Source: Sphagnum compactum
Taxonomy: Eukaryota; Bryophyta; Sphagnopsida; Sphagnales
Direction of reading: 5' to 3'
Length of the DNA stretch: 64,000 bases
NCBI GenBank assembly: GCA_965153455.1
Contig: OZ234495.1
Span: 21,262,875-21,326,874 of the forward strand
Shown: positions 47,050 to 57,975 of the stretch, piece after piece
How the letters are laid out: each line of letters opens with the position of its first letter
How positions within the stretch are numbered: the first letter of the stretch is position 1
Made by a program: the position numbers and the translations under genes
The notes under the pieces: model-generated
What the model was told of the DNA's origin: nothing
Databases searched by the model: none
Seen by the model: the letters and a program-made list of their open reading frames with translations, nothing else

Positions 47050-48450
47050 ATATCGACATAACAACACACCAGTAGTTGTTATGACAAATGTAGTTATTGT
47101 ACAAAAGAAATCCAAATTGAAATGGGATTCTCACCTCAATGCCAACCGTAATGCCAAACCTAAAGGATTGCCTTGGACAAACTCCAAACCAAGACCAAAT
47201 GAACCTAGTTCACTACTATGGACTAGTAATGATTATATTGATGAAATCAAATGGCTACCAAGTGGTGATCCAAGATTTAAGGAGAACATGCCAAGAAAAT
47301 GTAAGATAAATTCAAGAAATAGGCATTACAACAAATGAAAAACTATTGAGCAATTGTACAAGTGTGAGAAGAAAATATCAAGGAAATATGGTTGTTGCAG
47401 AGAAGAAAAATGAGGAGAAACTCTTTAATGTTGAAATACTCACTATGTCAATGAATGAGCAACCACCCCTTTGGCCTTTGGCACATCTACTGGACCCTAG
47501 AGCGAGAGAAGAGCTTTGCGTTATAAAATATAGGTATAGTCTTTGGAAGGATTTTTCGGAGAGAGATAATAATCGTGTTGCAAAGTGGAATTCTAAGGCA
47601 AAAGAGGAACATGAAAGAGAAGTAAAGAGTCTAAAAATAATTAAACATCAGGATACATTGTGGGGAGGAAGTTTGAGTGGAAAGGAATTTATGGAGAGAT
47701 ATATAAAAAGGCACGCATTGCAAGCAATAGTTATACACAATCATCATGTCTGTTATGAGATTAGTAAAAAAACAAAGGTGAGGAGTCTAAATGTAGTGAT
47801 TCCAAGAATTTTGATGTTGATGATTTTTACGGTTTTTATCATTCAGAGTTGATTATGAAAGATAGAAGAAAAAAACTTCAGAATCAAGAAGTTGTTATAC
47901 TAGAAGGAAGTTTCAAAATGTTTCAAGAAGAAAAGTGAGCATACTGTGATTATGAATTAGAAAAGAGTCATATGAGAGTGAAGGAATTCTTGAAAGCCCA
48001 CAGGACAAGGAAATTGTATCAATATTTAGAAGAAGAAGAATGTAAGTTGGAGAGTAGAATGTTGCAGATTAGGTTAGAATTTTTCTTTGTTGGTTTGTAT
48101 CGAGAACCTACAAAACCACCATATCAGCACTTGTTTGTAATCCTTTGGAATAGGGAGTATAATTTTTTTTAAACATAGATTGTAGAGATGAAATGAACTC
48201 CTGAGAAAGCTAACGCTCCTACTATTTCAAAGTGTTGACGGGTAAAGGAGTTGGAAAAATTGATTGAACCGAAAGATCTTGAGACGACTATTTTCATCGG
48301 TTGCATGCATGGCATGATATGGGCAATGGAGAAGCGAAAAGTGCAGTGGGTGAAGAAAACATGGCTCACTCATATGCATAAATTCAAATAGACACACGTC
48401 GATTTGCCTGTGATCACGGAGATGATTTGCAATTATTGAATCACAAAGGA
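47050..48450 (+). pseudogene. Extra coding block of the gypsy element, part 1 (unknown protein)
   Basis: Downstream of integrase the frames 47009-47338 and 47346-47852 (168 codons) are open. The second has PLWPLAHLLDPRAREELCVI and a charged helix-like stretch (AKEEHEREVKSLK). The frame then continues through 47972-48172 (LKAHRTRKLYQYLEEEECKL) with few stops. Codon composition matches the gag-pol part. I do not recognise a domain. Plant Athila/Tat elements are known to carry an extra frame between integrase and the 3' LTR; this may correspond to it. Confidence 0.5.
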
Positions 48451-49520
48451 CGCCACAAACTTGAAAGGTAAGGAAGTGAATTTGACCATTGAAGGCATTG
48501 CTAAGGTTTTCAAGCTACCTTCTATTGGGACTATAGTAGGAGGGAACGAAGGTTATAGTATGGCCATAGCCAAGTATTTTATAGGAGGAGAAGAAGAGCA
48601 TTGCACCCTTCATTATGGCTATGTGATATGCAAAGCCAATGGACAACTAAAGGTCATGAGATTTGAAGCCTTGACAAAAAAATTCACTCTTAGATAGGGA
48701 AACAAATATGCTCCCAGAACACTTGTTACCATTATCCAAGCTGTAGAGGAAGGGGAAGTGAATTGGGCATTGTGGTTTACACAAAAACTATAGAATGAAA
48801 TTCTGATTGTGCAAAGGAAGGCAAGTAGACCAAGAAATACTTTAATTGGACCAACCTTTACCATCATAAGAACATACCATCTAGATCATTTTGTTGAAAA
48901 TCCAGAGAGACCTGTGACAGTAGGAAGAAGATCTCGGTCTAATGATAGTAGGGTTGTTGTAAATGTGCATGCCGTAATGCCTAAACCAAGGCACCAAAGG
49001 AGTAGTAGAATGAGTAAACCAACCCATCCAGAATAGTTAAAGTTATCTCCAATGTAAGAGGGGGATACCGATAATCCTTCTGTTGATAGACAAAAGGAAT
49101 CAACATCATTGGAGCTGGAAATTGAAGCTATTAGAGAAGGCAAAAATGTTAAAAAGGGTGTGGCAAATCCAGGGATTTCTGAAGAAGAAGAAGTGGCAAA
49201 AGCAACAATGGAAGTACAAGCAAAATCTTTGGAAATTACCACATGTTTTGGAAAAGATTGACATACCAGTTGAAAGAGCAAAAGAAAGTGTTCTAGTAAT
49301 ATAGGTGAATACCAACGAAGAGCAAACCAAGAAAGAAGTGGTTGTTATAGGAGTAAAGCAACCAGAGAAAGAAATAGAGAAGGGCAAAGTGATTTGCACT
49401 GAGATGGCAGAAAAGGAAATTGACAAACCAAGTCAAGTTGATGAGAGTCAAATGTCCCTAATCACTGCTATGGTAATGTCAGGAGTGGGAAAAAAATGGG
49501 AAGACATTACAGATTGATTT
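48451..49520 (+). pseudogene. Extra coding block, part 2 (PMD/plant-transposon-domain-like?)
   Basis: 48461-48697 reads LTIEGIAKVFKLPSIGTIVG, then LHYGYVICKANGQLKVM. The pattern of a beta-rich start (LTIEGIAKVFKLP) reminds me of the plant mobile / plant-transposon domains found in large Ty3/gypsy elements, but this is resemblance by eye only. Further frames 48809-49036 and 49305-49517 hold basic (PRNTLIGPTFTIIRTYHLDH, RRSRSNDS) and acidic stretches. Stops at 48697, 48791 and others show decay. Confidence 0.4.
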
Positions 49521-51420
49521 CTGGTAGTAGTAATAACAACTCGAGACAAGGAAAACCAACAATAGAAGAGGTATAACCAATAATTGGAGGAGAATAAGAA
49601 GATGAAGAAACAAATCGAAGAGCTTCAGAAGGAAATAGAGGATCAATGTGCTCAGGCTAAAGTTTATTTGCAGTAGAGTAGAATCCATCAAAAGACAAAA
49701 AGATCATGGAAAGCAACAAAAAAGAAAATTTTGGAACTGCAGCAAAAGATTATGGAGATTAATAAGCATTTTGAGGAGATGTAGAAAGTAGTAGAAGATA
49801 CAAAAAAAACTAGTAAAAGCGAAGAAGCAAAGGATGAAGGAAGTTCACTTGGAAATCATAGCAAAAGTGGATGCTAAAATTGCATATCGTAATCAGGAAC
49901 TTCGGAATTTTAGAGAAGAAGGATAAAAACTTTATGAGGAAATTGAAATGCTCCAAGAGACAATTAACGCAAAGGACAAAGCAAACAAAGATCTTGAAGA
50001 AAAAATGGAGCGATCTCAAAGGTCTTATAACAAGTTGTGGGGAAAAGTTCGTGTGAAAGAACAAAAATTCAATAAGGAGTTGCACATTAAAGATGTGAAG
50101 TTGCAAAGTCTGGAATTGATCCACAAAACCTTAGGGAAACTCACAAATTGGGAGAAAATTGCTACAAAGAACCAAGTTAAGGCTCTTCTATATGAACAGT
50201 TGGTAGGGCAAATGGAGCCTAATGTGAAAACAACACTAGAGGAAGGATAGGCCGAGATGAAGAGATGGCATTTCACCCAAACTAAAGGTTATGTCAAAAC
50301 TCTTTATGCAACATATGTCGAGATCTAGGAGTTGGAAGATCAAATTGAGGTTGAAGAATTACATGATGAAGAAAATAGGAGAAAGAGACGAAAGCAGCAA
50401 ACAAACCTAAAGATGATGAAACAACTGCCATTAAAAATTACTAATGAAATGAAAGAAGGTAACATAAGAACCAGTGACTCAAAAGGAGCACAAGGATACA
50501 ACCACAAGGATGGAGATAGAGTGGATAGAAACCAGGAATCAAAAACCAATTTATGAACTAATAGCACCATGAGTGGGATCACCACTAGTGGTAAAACAAG
50601 TCGGCATTAAGCCTTGTTCCCAGAGTGATACAATACACATGATGTTAGAAACGGAATACTTGTATCCTTTAATGCCAAACCTTGAAGCTTATTACTTACA
50701 TTACTAATTGCCTATGAGTTTCAGATTAGGAGTTGTTCTACCGATGTTTGTGCACACATCACCAAAAAACAGTTCTTGGCGATGTGGAAGATTGAAGATT
50801 TGGAGTGGAGAGAATATTTAGCTTATAGTATCATTTGTGGCTACATCTGATACAATGAACTGAAGGGTTATGGAGTGCTAGAGTTTACAATGGGCTATTT
50901 GGGGTTGTATGCATTAAGATACTATTGCAAATTATAAATTGAATATCGCAAGTACTACCATCGCCATCAATTCACCAGATGTGAATGCCCAACATTCGCA
51001 ATGACGCCCATCAGTGAAGCATCAAATCATGTAGTAAGCTAAACAAAACAAGTTCTTGAGGAGTGGAAAAAAACAATTAGGACTTGCCAATAATTCGCAA
51101 AGATGGAAGAACTGAGTGCTCAAGCAATGGAAGCCGTTCAATGGAAAACTAGTTATGAGTACACAAGAGACCGGCCACAAGAGGCATATCTTGGTACACA
51201 TCCATTGACGCTACAAGTTGACATTGCAAGGACATAATATTTAATGAAAAAGTTGGCAATTCGACCACGTATTGGAGGCTAAGGCATTACCAACAATGTT
51301 GTCCACATCCATTAAAAATGGGAGAGACTCAAAAATACTACTAGGGAGAAACCATCACAACCAACATAAACATGGCAGAGTCATCAGATAGTGAAATAGA
51401 TGACTTCCTAACACCATTTC
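49520..51420 (+). pseudogene. Extra coding block, part 3 (coiled-coil-like, then unknown tail)
   Basis: 49580-50330 is rich in Lys/Glu heptads. The frame 49948-50250 reads LQETINAKDKANKDLEEKME and then RVKEQKFNKELH, typical of a long coiled coil. 50332-50556 (ELHDEENRRKRRKQQTNLKM) is strongly basic and could be a nuclear signal. From 50600 to 51420 frames are short; phrases such as DRPQEAYLGTHPLTLQVDIA (about 51170-51230) and a last acidic piece (MAESSDSEIDDFLTPF at 51372) remain. No function can be assigned. Confidence 0.45.
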
Positions 51421-51461
51421 AAATATTTAGATATGCTGTTGTGTGAGGACACTATAGCAAA

Positions 51462-51475
51462 TAAGAGGGGGATAA
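51462..51475 (+). promoter_or_regulatory. Polypurine tract of the gypsy element
   Basis: AAGAGGGGGATAA directly precedes the TGTTAGG start of the 3' LTR and would prime plus-strand DNA synthesis. Confidence 0.8.
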
Positions 51476-51999
51476 TGTTAGGAAAAGGAAATTTCTTATT
51501 TAGCAAATCGATATGTAATAGACAAAGTGATTTGACAAGACTAGACATTACTGTAAATTGACTTATCCAACTGCAAAGTGATTTGACAAAGCAATAAGTA
51601 TGTAGACAAATCGAAATGTAATGACATAACGAGTAGTACAAATCAATTTACCAGCATCAAAATGTCAAGAACGGTTAGATGGTTAGAATTGTCAATTGGA
51701 CTATAAAAAGGAGAAAACAGTAATGTCTGGGGGGGGGTTTTGTTGATACTTTTGCAAGGGAAGATTTTGATAGAGACGCATGTTCTTGTGTATTTTTGGA
51801 GGTGGTGAATAATAATTCTTTTTTTTTCTACAAACTAGTTTCTTCTCTTGTTCTATGGTGTGATGATAAATTGTTGTTGTCCAAGTTGTTGTATTTACAT
51901 GGTATCTACTACAATGTGATAGGACAAGACCCTAGCCATGATACTTTATTTAATATAATTAATATACTTACAGAAAAGTGACAAAAAATATTCCTTACA
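51476..51999 (+). repeat. 3' LTR of the gypsy element
   Basis: Full-length partner of 39612-40132, with its own TATA element at 51702-51708 and a G run near 51730-51738. It could in principle drive outward transcription. It ends TTACA before ATTTA. Confidence 0.93.
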
Positions 52000-53690
52000 A
52001 TTTAATTTAATGACATCATATCTTGTTTGTTACTTTACATGTTTTCACATGTAAGCTTGAAATTCTTGTCATTTATTGTTTCCATGATGGGTGTGGCAGT
52101 AACTTGCACAAAGGGTGAAAGCACACTCTGGGGGCCCAAGATTGTTGTCACATTTTTTTTTTTTCAAGGGTCCCATGTTTGAAGTTCAACCATGTCATTA
52201 TTATGAAGGATTTTCACAATATTTCTACATATTATGGTAGGTCAAAACCCAAAGAAGTTAAATGGCAGAAACACTACATTTTTTTATTTCATGTGATGTG
52301 ATGTTAAAGTGTATTTGTGCCAAAAATAAATGTCACACAATATATTCAAAAAATGATTGAAATGATTTTTAATCTTCATGAAATTTGTAGCACCTACTAA
52401 GCATTGTCATTCCATTGGAATAAGTTTCAGAGTCATGTGAAGAATTTGATAATTATCATATCACAAATGGGTGTTTTTCAAGGCCATGACCATAAGTATG
52501 TGGTAAATTAACATTTTGATAAACAATCATTTTCAAATGGAAGATGATAAGATATGTGAGATGGGCCATTTTTCAAATTTTCATTTCAAATTTGAACCAA
52601 AACCTAGTGTAGTTTAAAGAAAGAAACAAGCTTTATTAGTTTGTATATACCATAAATATAATCATTATTCCTTGAATATAATTGTTTAAATTTGTTAAAT
52701 TTTCAAATAATGATATTAAATAACATTAACTTTGTGAAAATCAAAATATAAAGCCCAAACACCAAAAATGAAACCCAAATTTTAATGCAACATATTGTGT
52801 AGGTGTAGGTTTTATGCACATGTCATCAAATTGCCCAAATTCCCCCCCCCCCCCCCCTTCCGGTGTTGTGCGATTTCACCTTGAGTGGATGTTATTTTTT
52901 CATAATTGCCGATTTCTTTTTAGTTTTAAAATTCAAAATGGTTTTCATTTTTTAAATGTTATTTTCAAACCCTATCTGGTTCATTTTATTTTATTTTCTG
53001 CCCAACCAACTTTTAATTCATTTGAATTAATTGATTATATTAAACTAGTTCTTCAACTTCATTTGAAATTTTAGGATTATGATCATAAGAGCCATGAGGT
53101 TTCCATTTTAACCTTTGATCAACAATTTGTCCATAATTAATTGCATTGTATCATCATTTTCTAATAAATAATTAAAATTTTCTTCAAACCTTTCAACTTC
53201 ATTTTTTTCCCTCCATTTTTATTTCAATATCATTGATGAACACATCACATTCTTCATCTAAAAAATTTGCTTCCATTTTTAGGGTGTGTTAATGGACCAT
53301 GGTTGAAAAACTAAATTAATAATTACATTTGTTCTAGTTTTGCAAAATGTGAAAGAGGATATCACTTACAAATTATACAATGTGATTAACTTTTCATAAC
53401 AAACATTATGCAAGAAAAGTGCAATGTGTTCAAGTGAAAAGTTGCTTCAAAATAGGAAACAAAAAAATTCAAGGTTTTAAAAAAAGTGCAATCAATGTTT
53501 CCAATTTTGCAAATATTCCTACACAATTAAATCTAATCAAATTATCAACATATCATCTTCAATATAAGAAAAAAATTCAAAAAACACAATCTTGGAAAAA
53601 AAATACATACCTTATGTGTAAAAGTTGTTATTGAAGTTGCAAGCACCCAAAAATATCTCCTATATCCAATGAAACTCCAACTTGTAAAAC
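52000..53690. other. AT-rich DNA with a C16 homopolymer
   Basis: No recognised protein. An uninterrupted run of 16 C lies at 52842-52857. A+T-rich tracts dominate elsewhere. Confidence 0.45.
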
Positions 53691-55254
53691 AATGCAAGGG
53701 CAAGGGTAGTATGAACCATAGAAGGGAAAACAACATGATGAACACCAAACATCAATAGCAACATGATGGACAACAATCACAACGACACATCTTGGGTTGT
53801 ACAACCGGTTATTGACTATACAATTAGAATTACAAGTTCATGTTAATGACTACGTAGTTGTAAAAAACATTGTGGTGCCATGTGGCATTATGGTTTTGCG
53901 ACTATAGTCAATATCACAAGCTAATGATTTTTACACAAATATCAAAATTTAAAAAATGTATTTTAATCATCCAAAATTAAGTAATAACAAAATTCCATTG
54001 ATTTTTACAACTTTTGGTGAATAATAATAACTTATGGTTGTGTGACGACAATGTAACATGCAACATGGCAACGAGGTTGACTAGTAGTCCCAACATCTCA
54101 TGACTTGTGACACTAATTTCACATCATGATTCATGTTATTGATTTGATGAATTAATCTCATTTATTAGCTAGTTGAAAATATTGTTATCTTTTGTGATTA
54201 ATAACAATTTGATTTTCCATGCGATGATGGCATGGCATGCCATTTGGCAATAAGGTGTCGCAAATTTTTATGGCAATCCATGATTTTTTGTGACACCATA
54301 AGTTTTAATGTGTTTTGAATTTATGGCATAATATTTGTCATGGCATGCCATAATGTTTAGTATGCCATGAAATTTTTGAAGTTATGAATTCACACGCATG
54401 TGTATGTATACTAAAAAATCTATCGTTAACTTGTAATTATGATTACAATATTAATAATCGTTTTGAAATAGGTGACACATAACTCCTTGACTTTTTAACT
54501 ATTTAACACACTAGCTTAGGATAACATACCTATTAATTAAACTATGCATGTAGGTTATTTAGTAAAAATCTACTTCGTAATATAGGCTACCTTATAAGTT
54601 ACTTAACTAGACATAAAAAATTTATTATATTTAAGTGTAGTCATGGTAACACATACCATAGCAAGTGTAACCAGTGGTTGATGTTCCATGTTAGTGAAAA
54701 AAATGTAATTTTATTTCTTGTTGAAATTGTAGGATTTACTTATATGATAACATTGATAATATATCATGGGAGCTTGTGAAGAAATTTGAAATTAATCAAA
54801 TGAAGAAAATATGAAAAAACACATGTTGGATTCCTAGCCCAAGAAACCTAAACATGATGTTGGATTCAACATAAGTTGAACATAAGTTGATTTTTGATCA
54901 CGTGCAATTATTCATAACATGTTTATAATTTTGACACATGTCATCCATCCATCAAGGCATCTTTTGTAACATTTAGTCGAATAAAATGAAGTTGAAATGA
55001 CATGGACTTTACACATCATACCAAGGTTAATGTTGACATGAAATTTCATTATTATTAGAAATATTTAAAATCTTGGTCGTTAAAATGATTGAGTTTTGCA
55101 ACCAAATGTCCCTTATGACTAAATGGGTGAAACAACATGGGTTTAACAACTCAATAGTCACTAGTCACATATGTCTTTTCTAACTAGTATGTAGTTGTAA
55201 AGGCTAGTCACAAAACTCAAAATGTGTTGTTGTGAATGGTGGTACCTAAAAAAG
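53691..55254. other. AT-rich DNA with CATGGCATGCC palindromes
   Basis: A weak outlying copy of the AACATGATGAAC-type repeat lies at about 53725-53770. Between 54225 and 54375 the phrase CATGGCATGCCAT is duplicated (about 54233 and 54338) amid ATGGCAT words. Nothing coding is recognised. Confidence 0.35.
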
Positions 55255-55935
55255 TTGATGATGAGCATCAACTAACATCAACAACACAATGAATGCTAAG
55301 CAACAATAATAATATGATGAACATTAATTAATAGTAACAACACAACAACAACACAATGAGTGAGATAACATCAACAACATGATGAACGTTAAGCATAGTA
55401 ACAGTAACATTAGGTAGCAACAACACATAATGAACATTAGGCAATAGTGACAACATGATGAACATTTAACATTAATAACACAATGAATGTTAGTAACAAC
55501 AACATGAACACATTGAAAACCAAACACCAAAAAAACGATGAAGGGAAAAAACTTGCTTGAATTGCCAACAATAGCAACACAATAAACTTCAAGTAGCAAC
55601 AACAAACACCACACACAACAACACAATGAACGTGAAACAACAAAACAACATGATGAATGCAAGGTAGTAACTACAACATGATGAACATCAATTAACAACA
55701 ACATAATAACGAACACAAGGCAATAACAACATAATGAACATTGGGTAACAACAACACAATGAACCCTAATAACAACAACAACATGATGAACCTCAAGTAG
55801 AAACAACAACACAATGCCATGCGTAATCAACATTACACTAGGCAATAAAAAAACATGATGAATGCATGATCATTAAACGACAATAACACATTGAACATTA
55901 AGCACCAACAAAAACACAAAGAAAAAGGAAAGAAA
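55255..55935. repeat. Minisatellite of AACAACAACA-ATGATGAACATTAA type
   Basis: Some fifteen irregular units of about 35-45 bp alternate AACAACAACA with CATGATGAACATTA or CACAATGAACATTA. The 173-codon minus-strand frame 55324-55845 (VHHVVVV-like repeats, Cys/Val-rich) is the translated repeat and not evidence for a gene. Confidence 0.85.
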
Positions 55936-57690
55936 AAACTAACATACTTGAATCATGATGGTAGCCCTAGTGATGAACAACATATAATTTCATTTCCCAT
56001 GCGGGAGAAATGTCACCTCCTAGCATTAAACCTAAAAACCACCTTTCAACTTTTAACCTTCAACCTAAATCTCGCCTCCTAAAATCCTAAACCTTAACTA
56101 ATTCTTGGAATTCCTAGACCTTTAAGAACTAGACCCGAGGTTGTTCATATAACCTACCTAGGTATCAAACATTTAAATGTAAAAAAAACCTTGGTTTTTA
56201 ATGAATTGGGTATTTTAACTTCCATATCCGAAAATTTGAGTATCAACTCGAGTAGCACCCAAGGTTATACTGGTCAATTTTTTGCCTAAAACCCAACTAA
56301 AATCTAGGTTGGTTTTGAACTAGTGTTTCATACCTGCCCAACACTAGTTAAGAGCAAGAAAATGACATTCAGGTTGCGGTTTTGCACAAGATGTAAAGGT
56401 GAGCAAAAGGTAATGCACAATGCAACACTTGTTATTATTGGCCAAATAGGTTGATTCACAAGATGATTTAATTGTTATAATGGTTTGCTATTAGTGGTAC
56501 CCCACTTTTTATAGTGTCAATTTCATGTTTACTAATAAGGCATAGGAAACAATAAGCCAAGCATCTTGGATGGAAGATTTATTGTTGGAGGGCCATGTGT
56601 TGGGTATGGGTCGAGCTACTTGAAGAATTTGCTCCATTCATCACCATGTCACAATTGCATACTCCCTCCTTGGGTGAGTACAAGTGAATTGAGCCAAACG
56701 AGAATGAATGAGAAGCAAGTAAACTATTGTCATAATTTCAGTCAAGATTATTTCAACCCTTGCCCCTGCCAAACTTCTCACAACTTTGGATGACCAATTT
56801 ACTAACAACAATAGTTAGATGGTTATTTTCGATGCCTTAGCCAATGACTATTTCCTTTTTGCACAGTGTGATGGAGATGAACCCTTGGGTTGGCAAATGG
56901 ATATTACGAGTGGATAACAAATTGAGCCCATAACCGCTCCCAAAGGTGATAATATATCTCTCCATAAAGATAGGATTGACATGGTTCCACCAGTGATTTG
57001 TTTGTGACAAATTTTTGGCATTTTGTGAAAAACATTTTGGAAAAGGAATATTCTGTCACAAATTCTCTGCCTCTTGAAGAAAAATTGTCGCAACTACCTA
57101 CAAGTTGAAAGGGTGCTTAAAACATTTCCACTTTCAAATTTTGATTATCGCTAAAGTTGGCTAAATATTCTTATGGGTGATCACCACTTAAGAAAAATCA
57201 CAGATTTAAAAATTAACATAAATTGGGGGGAAAAAAACTGGATTCCACAATGATCTACATGACGTAAAGCTACAATATTTGCACATGTGAAGAATTTTGG
57301 CATATATCTTGGGAAGTGCAAGTGTTTGCAGGTAACGAGATTATTGATGTTGTTTGCACTATGTGCCATAAAGCTAGGATGGTGCACATGTGAAGAACCT
57401 TGGCAGTTTGCTACGGAGGACGACGTGCGAACCGACTCAACAAGAGGGGAGGTTTCTTGAGAAGAATAATTTCAGATGCTGCTAGAAATGGGAAACTTTG
57501 GAAAAGATTGGGAATATTGCATGATGTACAACGTAGACAAACCTATATATAGCCTAACAATTTCAAAGTCTATAATTTCGAATTTCTTGCACCATGCGTC
57601 GGAAAAGAAAGTGAGTGTTTTCCTTTTTCAAATCAAAGATGACCACAAGAATTGTAGCTCACTGAAAGCACCCAGAAGAGGTTACGCACT
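55936..57690. other. Intergenic; possible hAT-like terminus and a short direct repeat
   Basis: CCTGCCCAACACTAG at 56335-56349 resembles an inverted hAT end (CTAGTGTTGGGCAGG), but I found no partner terminus nearby. GCACATGTGAAGAA followed by TTGGCA appears at about 57280 and 57381, roughly 101 bp apart. No gene recognised. Confidence 0.3.
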
Positions 57691-57693
57691 TAC

Positions 57694-57975
57694 CTAGTTG
57701 CACAACAACTCAACGCCTTTGGATATGGGCACTCCTTGTTTTTGATGGGTCCATTGCTTCCCTGGGCCACAAGGAACTCTTCATAAAGTGCCAAGAGGCA
57801 CATGGGACGGCAAACCACCAAACAAAGCACATGAGCAGCAATGTCCAGAAAAAGGAAGGGGGAAGTGGGCGCTACCCTATTGCTTAAAACACGCTCCAAT
57901 AGCGCCAGATCCTGAAGTATAGCCGCCTCCAATTCTCGCAAGTTCAGAGCACTCAGGCCAAGTTTAGGGTTGGGT
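57694..57975 (-). pseudogene. Exon-like segment of an unrecognised gene
   Basis: On the minus strand an open frame runs through GLSALNLRELEAAILQDLA, LLERVLSNRVAPTSPFLFLD and IAAHVLCLVVCRPMCLLALY to a strong consensus donor CTAG/GTAAGTG at 57694/57693. The composition (Leu/Ala-rich, GC-rich third positions) is unlike the neighbouring repeats. The frame is open upstream to at least 57975 without an obvious start. I do not recognise the family, and no following exon was found downstream. It may be a fragment of a helical protein gene or a chance frame. Confidence 0.35.

Larger units (their letters stand above)
39612..51999 (+). mobile_element. Ty3/gypsy LTR retrotransposon, 12.4 kb, decayed, with extra 3' coding block
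   Basis: LTRs of about 520 bp (39612-40132 and 51476-51999) start TGTTAGGAAA and end TTACA. The site after the 5' LTR resembles the tRNA-Asp primer site used by Athila/Tat-class elements, and AAGAGGGGGATAA precedes the 3' LTR as polypurine tract. Order on the plus strand: leader/gag head, gag, two zinc knuckles, protease, RT, RNase H, integrase, GPY-like tail, then about 4.4 kb of additional coding-like DNA. RT before integrase identifies Ty3/gypsy. Flanks ATCCA and ATTTA could be a 5-bp target duplication with two C-to-T changes. No frame is intact across any complete domain set. Confidence 0.9.

Noticed and set aside
55324-55845. 173-codon minus-strand frame, Cys/Val-rich, resembling a membrane protein
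   Set aside because: It is the translation of the AACAACATGATGAAC minisatellite; there is no independent support for a gene.
56335-56349. CCTGCCCAACACTAG as the end of a second hAT element
   Set aside because: No matching opposite terminus or target duplication found within several kilobases; mentioned only as a possibility.
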